Part shown: piece after piece, positions 25,590-37,700 of the stretch
Numbering within the stretch: position 1 is the stretch's first letter
Layout of the letters: each line of letters opens with the position of its first letter
Source of the DNA: Hermetia illucens
Lineage: Eukaryota > Arthropoda > Insecta > Diptera > Stratiomyidae
NCBI RefSeq assembly: GCF_905115235.1
Contig: NC_051854.1
Coordinates: 20,186,001-20,250,000 of the forward strand
Direction of reading: 5' to 3'
DNA: 64,000 bases
Translations under genes and position numbers: made by a program
The notes under the pieces: model-generated
What the model was told of the DNA's origin: nothing
What the model saw: only the letters and a program-made list of their open reading frames with translations
Databases searched by the model: none

Positions 25590-27960
25590 ACAAAGCTGGC
25601 GGAGCAATCGTGGAAGTCAAAAAAATGTAGAGAGTGATCGGTAAAAACAACTGATTAGGCCGTCAAAGACCTACCTGTCCAAAAACAAGCAGACTGCAAA
25701 CCAAAAGCCAGTGGCAGAAACGACGAGTATACGAAGAGGGACTAGACCGTCGGCTCTGCTCATTAAGGGCGACGGAAAACACTTGCCCTTAATGAAATCC
25801 GCTACAGAATGAAACCCGAAGACAACGGAAGGGAGGTGTCTTCCATACACAAAACGAGGGATGGCGGAGTCCTCATCGAACTATGCCCAAAGACGACTAG
25901 TACGTTCTGCGAAGCGGTCAAGAGGTTATTGGGGGAGAAGGCTCTTGTTTCTAGCCTAGACCCTACGAGTTCTCTAGAAATCCGGGATCTTAACTGCCTC
26001 ACAGAAAAGATTGAAGTGAAGGAGACGATAAAGCGTGAATGTCCAGAGGTAACCAACGCCCGGATGGGTATCACCTCTGTAAATGCGTACGGCCAAAAAC
26101 TCGTCGTGGTGGAAGTTACCGAGCAATATGCGAAGAAACTCCTTAGTAGCGGGTAAGTTAAAATTGGATTCGTAGTATGCAGGGTAGGAATGCGAATAGT
26201 TCCCACCAAGTGCTACAGGTGTCTGGACTATGGACACAGGTTAGCAGCTTGCAAGGGACCGGACAGGAGGACAGCATGCCGGAGATGCGGCTAGGTAGGT
26301 CATCAAGCGAGGACCTTTTATAGCACTTCACCTAGAGTTTCCTCCCGGTTCCTCCTTTCTTCCACGAACCTCGGGCTAAGCGAGGACCTGCAACGAAAGC
26401 GAAAGCTGAGTGCTCTGCAAGGACCGTGGCGGGTCTGGTGAGAGCGTCGCACATACTGTGGGCTGAGGACGGTATCCGATCTTTTGCGGCGGAACTTTAA
26501 AGACTAGGGCACGAATGGCATGATCTGCATTTTACAAATTAACCGCTCGTCAGTCGCTAGCGCAGTTCGCTGCGGAGATAAATGCTGATCTAGTGCCAAT
26601 CAGCGAGAAATGCCGAAATTGGGACCCGGCTTCATGGCATCTCAACTTATCAGGCACCGCTGCCCTCTGAATTCGAGACGACGTTCAACTTCGTGTTCTT
26701 GCCGAAGGCCGATGGAATGGGTTTGCCTGGTTTCGGTGTTTAGGGATAAGGTTTTTTGGCGTTTACCTGACGCCGAATGAGACGATGCCGAACTTTCGGC
26801 GCCGGCTTGATGCTCTGGAAGACGCCGTTTCGAGTACGGAGGGGCGAATCCTGGTAGGCGGTGATTTTAATGCTAGGGCCCTTGAATGGGGCATACCTGA
26901 ACCAGACTCCAGAGGGAAACGGATTTTGGAAATGGCGGCTCGTAGTTTTAAACACCGGATCTGCGCCGCGCTGGAGGGCGCTCCAGGGGTGGTAGCGTTG
27001 CAGCTGACACCGTCGTAAATTTAGTGATGAGCTTGATAACGACGGCATGTGAGGCTTCCATGCCCCGGAAGGGTCCCATCCGCGATAAGCCTTCTACTGG
27101 TGGACGACAAAAATTGTCGAACTACGGAGGAAGTGTGATAAGCTCCGCCGTTTGGCACAACGTTTACACGCCAACAAGGAGGCATGCGCCATAAACGTCC
27201 AGTATAGATCAGCAAAAAGGAGACTCCGCAGCACGATATATAAAAGCAAAGCTCGAGGCTGGCAGAACCTGGTCAACGAGGTGTGTGAGGACCCGTGGGG
27301 GCTTGGCTATAAGCTTGTCACCCGGAAAATCGGGGCTGTGCGGAGGATGGACCGCATTGTATGGGCATTATTTCCCAGACATCCTATACCGGTTGATGTG
27401 AATAGCGCGGAAAGAGTCGAGGATTGTCCCCGTGACACAATGAGAGCTCGAAGAAGCGGTTCTCACTATGAAAAACACGAAGACGCCAACTGCAACAGGT
27501 GTTCTGTCAACGGCCAGACTTGCTGCATCGGGTGTTCAACGCTTGCTTGAAGGAGAGCATTTTTCCTTGTCGCTGGTAGGTGGCCAGACTCGCGCTAATC
27601 AGCGAGGGTAAAGGAGATTCAGAGCCCCCTTCTGCATACCGACCGCTGTATATGCTTAACACGGCCGGAAAAGTGCTCGACAAGCTCATCAAAAGTAAAC
27701 TCGCTGAAGCTATCCGCATTGCCAGGGACTTATCCCCAAGGCAGTTCGGGTTCAGAACAGAGAGATCCACAGTTGATGCTGTTATGGAAGTCGTGGATGC
27801 GGTTCATCGAGCCGAGGCGCACAGCCGCCTATCTCGACGGATAGTGTTCCTCATAACGCTTAATGTGAAAAATGCCTTCAATTCCGTAAAATGGACAGAT
27901 ATGCTAGCCACATTAGAAAACTTATTCCACGTGCCATTCCAATTCCAAAAAAAACGATGA
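25590..27960 (+). mobile_element. R1-clade-like LINE, copy B
   Basis: A longer relic of the same family as copy A. ORF1 at 25809-26320 has VSSIHKTRDGG, EKALVSSLDPTSSLEIRDLNC and a C-terminal CCHC knuckle (CYRCLDYGHRLAACKGP, then a CRRCG block). The endonuclease follows at about 26520-27020 with RRRLDALEDAV and ILVGGDFNARALEWG. An EN-RT linker lies at 27020-27500. RT at 27580-27960 has PPSAYRPLYMLNTAGKVLDKLI, LSPRQFGFRTERSTVDAV and NVKNAFNSVKW. It stops within the RT palm. The frames are broken in several places between ORF1, endonuclease and RT. The GGDFNA motif is intact. Confidence 0.85.
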
Positions 27961-27964
27961 AAGC

Positions 27965-28165
27965 TACTTTAAGATTTCGTGGCCACTGATCATCAGTACA
28001 TTCCCTTCGAAGTGGCAAAAGACTTCTCTCAATGTTTTCACGTCCGGCAAATACCTACCAAGTGGAACATCAGGAAAATCGACGTCCGAACATTTGTCGA
28101 AGCTCTCAAAAGAGAAGTAAATCAGCCACAAGACCCAGGCACAGACAGAAGAACTGCGATCAAAT
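27965..28165 (+). mobile_element. LINE endonuclease tail fragment (R1-like)
   Basis: Reads ATDHQYIPFEVAKDFSQ then IPTKWNIRKIDVRTFVEALKRE, matching the SDHQYI end of a LINE endonuclease and the linker after it. It cannot belong to copy B, whose endonuclease lies upstream, so it is a separate fragment abutting it. It may be the 5' side of the R1-like piece at 29.1 kb, split by the RTE-like copy between them. Confidence 0.6.
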
Positions 28166-28169
28166 CGCT

Positions 28170-29114
28170 GGTTCGGTATTCGGTATCCCAACGAAATTGA
28201 TAAGAAAGACTAGGCTGCCGCTGACTAATGTGGCCTTGGGAAAAGTGCTCCGCGATGCGGATGTTAATGCAAGAAGCACCATCCTCTTCAAGACCATCCA
28301 AGCACTGGTCTATGATTACGATATTGACATCGTGGGAAGACCAACCAGAAATGTACAAACTGCCTTCATCCAGATCGAGCAGGCGGCTATCGGCGCGAGA
28401 TCGTGAGCTGTACATCAATGGATTCAAGACGAAATATATGAAGGCAACGTCGGAACCAAAGAACAAAAAAGCGACAACATCAAGCGCACTGGTCAAATAA
28501 GAACGATAGAGATTAGAGACTACAACTTTGAGATCATTGAGAATTTCTCCTATCTAGGGTGGAAAATCATAACCGATAATAACTAGTGCGATGAAATCCA
28601 TGTACCGTCGTTGGCTGCCAACAGAGCATATTTCGGCTTACAAAAACTTTTCCGCTCGGAAGGTCTCACCATAGGGTCAAAGCTTTTACTGCCAGTCCAC
28701 TCCTTCTCGAAGATCTGGATTTTTAGCAAGAAAAATTGCGAACACTTGGCGTAGTTCGAAATAAGAATCCTCGGAAGAACTTTTGGCCGCTTACATGTGG
28801 ATGGATAATTCCGTAGCCATGACCGTCTAGTTGTGAATAAAATCCAGGTCAACAGGTTGCGGTGGGCCGGTTACGTAATCCGTATGGGGGAGGATGATCC
28901 AGCCCGGAAAATCAATAAGAACAATATCTATGGTAGAAAAAGAGGACGTGGCAGACCCTGCCCCAGATGGAGCGATGGCGTAGGCCAGGACTCAAGACAA
29001 CTTTTAGGGATATCGAATTGGTGGACCTTGACACAGAGCCAGGATGTCTGAAATTACTAAGGCAGACCTCGACCAGATACCGGTTGTTGCGCCGTTGATG
29101 ATGATGATGATGAT
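28170..29114 (+). mobile_element. RTE-like LINE 3' fragment with (TGA)n tail, copy 2
   Basis: The start corresponds to the FGIPTKLRLTRLTLTNV block seen in copy 45.1 kb, then EKVIRDAEVNARGT-like sequence, [18 protein letters not shown], and the C-terminal RLRWAGYVIRMGEDDP and [25 protein letters not shown] blocks. It ends in a TGA-repeat tail at 29096-29114. It is more diverged than copies 1, 4 and 5, with several shifts and an internal deletion near its start. Confidence 0.85.
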
Positions 29115-29119
29115 TTAAA

Positions 29120-29850
29120 GGATCGTACCCTGCTTCACGAGACCCGGAAAGGCCTGCACAAAATGAAGGTCACATTGGGGGCGGCTCAGGGATCTACCAT
29201 TGGAACGCCTTAAACGATAGTCTTCTATGAATCGCATTTGGTCGGACACGCGAGGCACCCACGGTTGAATGAGCTCAGCTCATACTGGGAATGGTGATGC
29301 AGCGAGTAAACAGATGGATGGCTGAGCATGGATTCTCCCTAGCTCTGTAAGAAACAGAATTCGTTGTCCTGACAAGGGAGAGGGCTCGTACAGTCCTCCC
29401 TAGTCAGTTTGGTGAAACAATGGTCTTGTCGAAGCTGACCTAGGCATCATAATAGACACGAAGATGAACTTGTTCGAACGCTCCGGCTAGAATATTTGCC
29501 ATTTCCCGGCTGATGTCCAATGTCGGAGATCCCTTAACCAATAGGGGTTGTTTCCTGATGTGTGCACTGCAATTCGATCTTTTTTACGGTTCCGAAGTAC
29601 AAGCTGACTCCCTCAGTAAGGAAGTGTACCATAAGCGCCTAGCGCAAGTACAAAGACGAAGGGCTGTGTGAGTTGTGTCCACCAACCGAACCGTCTCGGA
29701 GCCAGCAGTAATGGTGATAGCAGAAGTTATTCTGAACGCTTTCCATGCTGCCAAGCGCACCTTTATTTACCTCAGAAAAGGCGAGAGAAATAAGAAGACA
29801 GAGCCCCAAGTCTCTGCGTATGGCAGAAATCTTAGGAATCACGGTCGCCC
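29120..29850 (+). mobile_element. R1-clade-like LINE RT 3' half
   Basis: Pieces in several frames match R1-type RT and its C-terminal domain: GAAQGSTIGT (family GVPQGS-LGP), a primer-grip region with MVMQRVNRWMAEHGFSLAL and FVVLTRERA, and the signature VSTNRTVSEPAVMVIAEVI (family AYRTVS--AV-VIAG). It is riddled with stops. It lies directly after the RTE-like tail. Confidence 0.65.
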
Positions 29851-30059
29851 GATTGCATTTATTGCCAGCATGTGGTGCATTATACCTGCCACAGTTTTTC
29901 TTCTGCAGGAGGTGAGAGTGATATCGCCATCAGTTTTCTATGAAAGGGTGGCAAGTCTCCCCGGATACAATAATTGTTTTCCACAAACCTTAAACCATAA
30001 GAGGAAGATGGGTAGGAGAAATGCTAGGCTAGCTAAGGCAGCCTGAATCACGGGATTCG

Positions 30060-31000
30060 GCTTGGCTTCGGCTTGGCCTGAAGTAATGTGTCAAAGAGTT
30101 CCGGGATAGAGTCCTAAATGCCGCCGGGGAACGTTTTAGCTGGTCATCTGTCTAAGATAGGAGTCTGACACTTTTCGAACGAGAGGACTAGTGCGAAGTA
30201 ATTTGTAAAGTAGTTCGAGGCTAGCTCTTTGACGAAGCCAAGGTGGTTAGTTGGCAGCCCAATGACCGTGTACCGTTGCAGCAGGCCAAGCCTCCGTGCC
30301 TGAAAGCAATCACCTAACCTACCCAAAAAATAACCACGACAACTACTCTTACAAGGTACATGCCATCGGGACAAAGGCTTATGAGGAATAGCCAGTTTCA
30401 CAGCAAATTCCCCCAAATTGTTGGAGTTGACCAATATGCCTTTTCCCTACAAATGCATATAAATATGCAAAGAAGAAAGAAACTACGGGCAAAAATTTCA
30501 ATTGTAACTTACCGAGAGGTGGTTTTAGTGTGAAAACATCCCACGCTCTCAGGGGCCGGGAACCCAAAGATGTTATTCTTTTGAAGATTACTCACCTTTG
30601 AACAAGAGAATCTTATTAATACCATTTGCGCCGTTATGCAAGGAATAATTAACTCACCTGAGATAAGAAGCACCGCTCCATGACGCCATCGAACTGTCCA
30701 CTTCACACTACACTTTATTTAATGAACGCCAACTTCCCGTGCAGTCACCGCGTCAGGATCAACAAATGGCTTCCTGTTAACAGTCGTCCACACGCCAGCG
30801 CCATCTTCACAATTATAACAAAAGTTCATGGGAGCGGTGACCGTTTCCTAGCCGATACATAACCCAGGAGCGAACAGAAGACCCGCTGTCAACGCCACCA
30901 TTTCATGTCTCAACGATTGGCACGCCTGCCTGCAAATTGCATCAACCCACACATCCTTGCATTTGCACATGCAAATCACACACATTGCGCAAGCGCATTC
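30060..31000. other. Unassigned stretch upstream of the phosphatase promoter
   Basis: Contains G/C-rich and repetitive-looking wording (cttggcttcggcttggcctg near 30060) but no recognisable coding or repeat structure. Confidence 0.35.
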
Positions 31001-31733
31001 CACGTGTATTCCATTCAGATGCACCGGGCCGCCAACACTCGGCACATACGCTTGCATGCGACAACGTGAGCGCGAACTGAGTCCCTGCCCCGGCCCCACG
31101 CCCCGCGCACACGAACGAGATAAAACACGTTTCCCAACGGCAGCGGCCAACGAAAATTTTACCGCGTCCATCTGCCCGTCCCGCTCGCTCGCACGTTTGT
31201 TGTCCGGCGGCCAGCGCGAGTGCAACAGGGACGACCGCCTGCCGACCAGCTTTCGCCCGTCTCGCCCGCTCGAGTCCGTGCGTTCAAATTCGGCGGCGAT
31301 TTGTACAACAGGAAAAATAGAAAAAATAGTTTTGTGCATGGCGGACAGAGGTTGCCGCACGATTTTCCTTTGATTTTTAGTGGAAAACGCTCCGACGACA
31401 GCGTGCAGACTCGTATCGTGGACGGGGAGCGCGCATTTTGGTGGCTGGCGGCCGCGTGACAAAATCTCTTGTGAGTTTTCCAGTTTTCCGCGTGAAGAAC
31501 GATCCCGAGCCACCGCGAGTCGCTGATCCAAATTTCCCGAAGTTTTCCGCGGTTCCCAGTGGGAGCGGGGTCCAGACTCAGTGAAACAAACGCGAAGACG
31601 TTCCGGAATTCCTGCTGTCCGGGTCGGGGCGAGTTTGTGCGGAAATTGAGGTTTTGTTTTGCTCACTGGCGGGCCCCGTGTGAACGTCAGACTCGAGTCC
31701 ACGACGTGGAATTAAAGGCGCGGAAACGTCAAC
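31000..31733 (+). promoter_or_regulatory. GC-rich promoter / 5' UTR region of the PPM1G gene
   Basis: Base composition turns clearly GC- and CpG-rich from about 31000 up to the ATG at 31734, in contrast to the surroundings. This resembles a broad, TATA-less housekeeping promoter and 5' leader. A minus-strand 284-codon open frame across this stretch has no domain and is best explained by the GC bias. Confidence 0.55.
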
Positions 31734-34700
31734 ATGGGGGCTTACCTGACAGTGCCCAACACAGAGAAGGCGTCCAGCGACGACGCGAACGAGTTCATGG
31801 AGGTCGGCGCCAGCTCCATGCAGGGCTGGCGGATCAGCCAAGAGGTAAGAACAGTTATTCGGTTCGGTGTCCGGCCCAGTGTCAGTGACTTCTTCCTTGC
31901 AGGACGCGCACAACTGCTTCCTCGACTTCGATGTGAACACGTCCTTGTTTTCGGTGTACGACGGGCATGGGGGCGCCGAGGTGGCGACTTATTGCGCCGA
32001 GCGGCTGCCCGCATTTCTCAAGGAACTGCCGGCCTACAAAAGCGGCGACTTCGAACAGGCCCTCAAAGATGCTTTCCTCGGCTTCGACAGGACTCTTCTG
32101 GAGGAAGAGGTCATCGAGGAGCTGAAGCGCCTCGCAGAGAAGAACCCGAACCAGGACAGTGAGGTGGCCGAGGACGATGAGGAGGAGGACATCATGGAAC
32201 TGTGCCAGGAGGGGTCGCTGCCACTCGACCAAGTCTTGGAGAAGTACAAAGGCGCGGCTGCGAAATTCCCGCTCCTGAACAAACTCAAGCAAGACGAGGC
32301 TGGAGCCTCGGGCTCCGGAATCGCCAAACCACTGTCACCATTCCTGCGTGGACGACGTAACCCCAATGCCGTCTCGAATAACCTGGACGAGGCGGCCAAC
32401 TTTGCGGGCGATGCAGGGTGCGGTCCCTCAAGTTCGACATCGTCCCTGGCTGTGGAGGCGGTCAAGTCGTCTATCAACATGCCCGACCTCGGCATCGGCG
32501 ACTCCTGTGTGAGCAGCTCGTGCAGCAAGATCGAAGCTCGCCCGGTCAACAGCGCAGACTCTGCCAATCAGAAAATTCCCAGTACTAAATCGAACGAGGC
32601 GGTTTCCGTGAGCGACACAAACGGGATGAAGAGCGCGGATGGTGTCGCCGACAGTTCATCGAATGACGTGATAAATTCCCAGGACTCGGAGGTCTCATTG
32701 GGGAGGAAGACGAAAGTGCAGAATGGCGACATCACGTCTTCGTCCTCCAGTTCGACTTCATCCCCGGCTTGCTCGGGTAACGGAGAGGTCTCAAGCAATT
32801 CTATTGGCAGCAAATCACATGAGAGGGCAGCAGCAGGTGGAACCCCCGCGGTCCGTTCTAAGGGCGCAGTGTCCAGTGGAATCTCGTCAAGCACAACCTC
32901 AGTGGCCGCAGGCGGTTCCAGTGCGAATGCTAAGGTACGGGCACAAGGAGAAATGGACGACAGCAGTTCCGATGATGATGCTGATTTCCATGGTGAGTTC
33001 TTCGGTTTAATGCATGGCCCAACCATTTTTAGTAACTAAAACATTTGATAAGAATGAAATTCGCTCCTCCAAGTTCTTCTCATGTTTGGCAGCAAAAACC
33101 GCTGGGAAGTTCACATCTGTGACCTGTTTGACCCTTGATTTAAATCCTTCCAAATCGACTAAGGGAAAATGTTTGAACTTTCATTATTTGAAGATAAATT
33201 GGGATGAGGAGGCACGGTCTTGGTAATCGCAATAAGTCTGTAGAGTTCTGCAAGTTTCATCCGCATCACACACGAAACACAGAGCCTGCCAGGACGTCAA
33301 TTGGATCTCAATTGACCAGTGATGAACTTCCAATCAGATCGGCAATATCGCGATCAACAGTAGACTTAGGCGTTGTCTGGGTGTACGTAACAAGATAAGC
33401 GCTAACATCGTCCCCGAATGGTGGTTTACGTGTTGCGTCCACCACTTCTCGCAGGGTTAGGGAAATCAAACAAAATCAACATCGACGACGTATAGGATTC
33501 AGCTGGAGAGCTATCTTGCTGGCCACCATAAAAATGTCTTTCCTTGGATGCTACGCACATCGTCGGTTAGTCCCAAAGCGGCTTCACAACGTCTGGCTGA
33601 TTGCGGAATAATGAAGTCGGATCGAAGGACGGAAGGAATTGGATGCTCTATTGATGGCGGCTGTGACGGGCTCGAACTTCGATTCTTGTCGAAATCCCGG
33701 GAGGTTCAAAGTAGTTCACGATGTAAAATCGCTTCTTACCCGTATGACATCCGGTAAAGTTCCGCCTCTTGTGAATGAAAAGGCTAGTTACTGTAATATG
33801 GGGTACGGACAGGTCCTCCAAACAAGAGAAGTCACCTAGCCCATAAATGGATCAAACGGAGTAATTTCACTGGGCTTAACGGTTCTTGGCAGTTCTATTC
33901 ATCGCTGTCCTTGAAGTTTCTGCAAATCCCCTGTGCTTGCCTCTTCCACCTGTATGAAGAATTGTTTGGTAGTTTATCGGAACTCCTTACTATCGGGTTC
34001 CCTTCTCTTCCTGTATTCCTCTACGGAGATTTTATTCTCCTCATGCTAAACTAATCCAATCATTCTATCTTTCCGATTGATTCCAGCAACCTCGCCCACA
34101 CTTTCATGTTACTCTCATATTTTACTTGTTCTGCTATGCAATTCATCACTATCAAAAACTCCTTGGGCCGCATTGCCGGTCTCTTCCTTTCGAACCTATC
34201 CGGCGCATATTTCCTAATTCAAACTGGGATCAAGCTCTCAGCAATTATTACATGATCTTTTCCGATCTCTTCTCGTGTTATGTTCCTTCCTCTACTTGTC
34301 TGCGTTCTTATCCTATTCGGTTCATCACGTAGATCCATTCGCCTGAAAAATGCACTGCGGGCAAAGTTTTTGACTTCTAAGAATAACATCGGCCGTGTTA
34401 GTTTCAAGATTATGAGTTCCACTGTGAAGTCAATGATTAAAAAGCGCATGAGAGATACTTGTTGAGCGTCAAGGTCGCGCTTGCTCGCGGCGTCTAGAAA
34501 TCGTTTTCGTCGCCACTTAATATCCCCTGTAATCCCACCCAATCTTTCTCTTCTTGCGTCGACTTTATTGACTCCACTGCGAACTCCCCACAACAATCCC
34601 ATGAACCGATCAATCTACCTCTCTCTCGTGTTGTACTTTCTCGTCCATTGCACCCTTTACACCTTTCCTAGATGCAAATTGCTCCGAATATCCCGCCATT

Positions 34701-37700
34701 CCTCTTATATCCTTTACTTAGTCGAGTTTCTCATTGGACCTGATCTCGATGACCTTTCTAGTCTCTGTGTATAATTTTCAACAAATTCCCTATCCTCAAA
34801 AGTGGAGTTACTACTGTAGCTGTGAACTACCGCCCCATCTCTCTTCTATCCTCTCGCTCCAAAATTCTCGAAAGATACGTCAACGACTGGCTGACCGCGC
34901 ACTTCGATCAGCTCATAGTGAAAGAGCAGCATGGTTTCATGAAACATCGATTTACTGCTTTCAATCTTTAGTCTTTACGGACTTCGTTGTTAAATGACTT
35001 AACTCACGACTCCACCATTTCTCAAAAACGTTTGATACTATCATCATCATCAACGGCGCAACAACCAGTATACGGTCTACGGCTGCTTTAATAAGGAACT
35101 CCAGGCATCCCGGTTTTGCGCCGAGATCCATCACTTCAATATCCCTAAAAGCTGTCTGGCGTCCTGACCTACGCCATCGCTCCATCTCAGGGAGGGTCTG
35201 TCTCGTTACCGTTAGCCTCAAATAACTAGCAAAATCCTTTCTCATAATCCTAACACATTGCTTTCCTCGGAGGCGGTTTAGACCAGAACAATTTTTGCGC
35301 AAAGCCTTCTCTACTCGAAGGCGCTCGGAGACTAGATAGTTAAGACTTTGTCCTCAGTAAGTACCGTCGATTCGAACATGGTGTCAGTAACCCTTCTTCT
35401 TCGTCTTCTTTTTCTACCATAGATATTGCCCTTATAGACTTTCCGGGCTGGATCACCCTCATCCATACGGATTAAGTGACCCGCCCACCGTAACCTGTTG
35501 AGCCAGATTTTATCCATAACCAGACAGACGGCCGTGGTATCGCTTATAGATTTCGTTCCTTCGGAGGATTCTTTCTCGAACGCGGCCAAGATTTCGCAAT
35601 TTTTCTTACTAAGAGCCCAACTTTCCAAAGAATACATGAGGACTGACAAAATCATTGTCTTGTACAGTAAGAGCTTTGACCCTATAGTGACGTTTCGAGC
35701 GGAACAGTTTTTGTAAGCTGAAATAAGCTCTCTCTCATTGTAGCTGTTATCGGTTGATTTTCGACCCTAGATAGGAGAAATTATCAATGGTCTCAAAGTT
35801 GTAGTCTCCTATCTTTATTTTTCCCGTTTGATCAGTGCGGTTTGATGTTGGTTGGTTTTCGATGCTGACATTGCCACCATATACTTTGTCTTGCCTTCAT
35901 TGATATGCAGCCCAAGATGTCGCGCCGTCTGCTCGATCTGGATGAAGGCAGTTTGTAGGTCTCGGGTCGTTCTTCCAATGATGTCGATATCGTCAGCATA
36001 GGCCAGTAGTTGGGTGGACTTGAAGAATATCGTACCTCTTGAATTTACGTCAACATCACGAATCACTTTCTCCAGGGCTAGGTTAAAGAGGACGCATGAT
36101 AGGGTATCCCCTGTTGATGTCGAATGGTCTTGAGTATGATCCTGTTACTTTTATCTGGCCTCGCACATTGCTCAGAGCCAGCCTAGTCAGTCATATCAAA
36201 TTCATCGGGAATTCATCGAGATACCGAATTCTCTCATGGCCGTGCACAATTTTACCCTGACTATACTATCATAGGCGGCTTTAAAGTCGATGAAAAGGTG
36301 GTGCAACTGATATCCATATTCCAACAGTTTTTCCATCGCTTGCCGCAGAGAGTATCTGATCTGTTGCTGATTTGCCTGGAGTGAAGACTCTTTGGTATGG
36401 GCCAATGATGTTCTGAGCGTATCGGACTATCCGGCTTAGCAAGATAGCGGAGAATATCTTATAGATGGTACTCAGCGTCGTGATACCTCTATAATTGCAG
36501 CCCTGCAGCTTTTTATGTATGTGACAGATAATGCAGTCGTCAGGCAATGATTCGCTGTTCCACACCTTGAACACAAGTTGGTGAACCACTTGGTATAATT
36601 GGTCGCCCCATATTTAACCAATTCGGCTTTGATTCCATCGGCTCCTGGCGACTTATGATTCTTAAGCCGATGAATTGCACGGGCTGTTTCTTCAATTTGG
36701 TGGTGGCAATATTTGTCCGGCGTCTTCAGTTGGCGGGACCTCTAACCCCGCCCATTCTGTCGGAAATCAGATTTCCCTCTTTGTTTCGGCAGGATGAGCA
36801 TCAGGGTGTATAAGGCTTCATCCTGCTGAGTTGTTGGGAAAACTTCTGCGCCTGGTGTGGTTGCTCCTTCTACTTTTCGAGTTCACAGTCTTGTTGGTTC
36901 TTCCAGGCTTCCTTTTTCCGTCTATGAAGTCGCTTCTCCGCTCGCCAGAGTTCTTGATAAGTCTCCGCACGTGCCTGTGTCTTTTGAGAATGCAACATTA
37001 CTCGGTATGCAGCATTCTTCCGTTCCGGTAATAGCTTACATTCATCGTCAAACCAGCCGTTCCGACTCTTTTTGCGGCTGGGGCCAAGTATGTTTGTGGC
37101 CGTATCCATGACAACGTTCTTCAGGTGGTTGTAAAGATCATTTGTTGATGCTTCACCTCCAGGTCCTCTGTTGACTGCGGTCATTGCAGCATCCATTTCC
37201 CTCTTATAGGTGCCACGGAGGGCTGTGTTGTGGATGGCTTCAGTGTTAACTCTCACCTGATTGTCAGAGGGGATTTTGGGTGGTTTTGTTATTCGAGCTC
37301 GGATCACCATGCCAACGAGATAGTGATCCGAGTCTATATTGGCCCCCCTATATGTTCTGACATTCATCAAGGCTGAGAGGTGGCGGCGTTCGAACAAGGC
37401 GTGGCCAATTTGGTTGAAAGTGGTCCCGTCTGGAGAGGCCCACGTATGTTTGTGGACCGCTTTCCGCGCAAACCAGGTACTTCCAACAACCATTTCGTGT
37501 GACACTGCTAATTGAATAATCCGCAGTCCGTTATCATTTGTATATATCGCCTGAATACGGGCTCTTTACCTACTTGGCTGTTAAAATCCCCAAGTATGAT
37601 TTTGATATCATATCTGGGACAGGCTTCGTGGGTTCGTTCTACTGCCTCATAGAAGGTATCCTTCTCCGACTCTGCAGCCTCCTCTGTAGGGGCGTGAACG

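Noticed and set aside
30848-31702. 284-codon minus-strand open frame
   Set aside because: Lies over the GC-rich promoter and 5' UTR of PPM1G; no domain, compositionally biased, and best explained by scarcity of stops in GC-rich sequence.
32993-33039. Continuation of PPM1G exon 2 as the gene's end
   Set aside because: A clear donor (g|gtgagt) after 32992 joins in phase with exon 3, which restores the second half of the catalytic domain.
34219-34602. 127-codon minus-strand frame
   Set aside because: No domain; overlaps plus-strand LINE-like sequence and lacks splice or promoter context.
36870-37505. 211-codon minus-strand frame as a host gene
   Set aside because: It is the endonuclease and linker of RTE-like copy 3.
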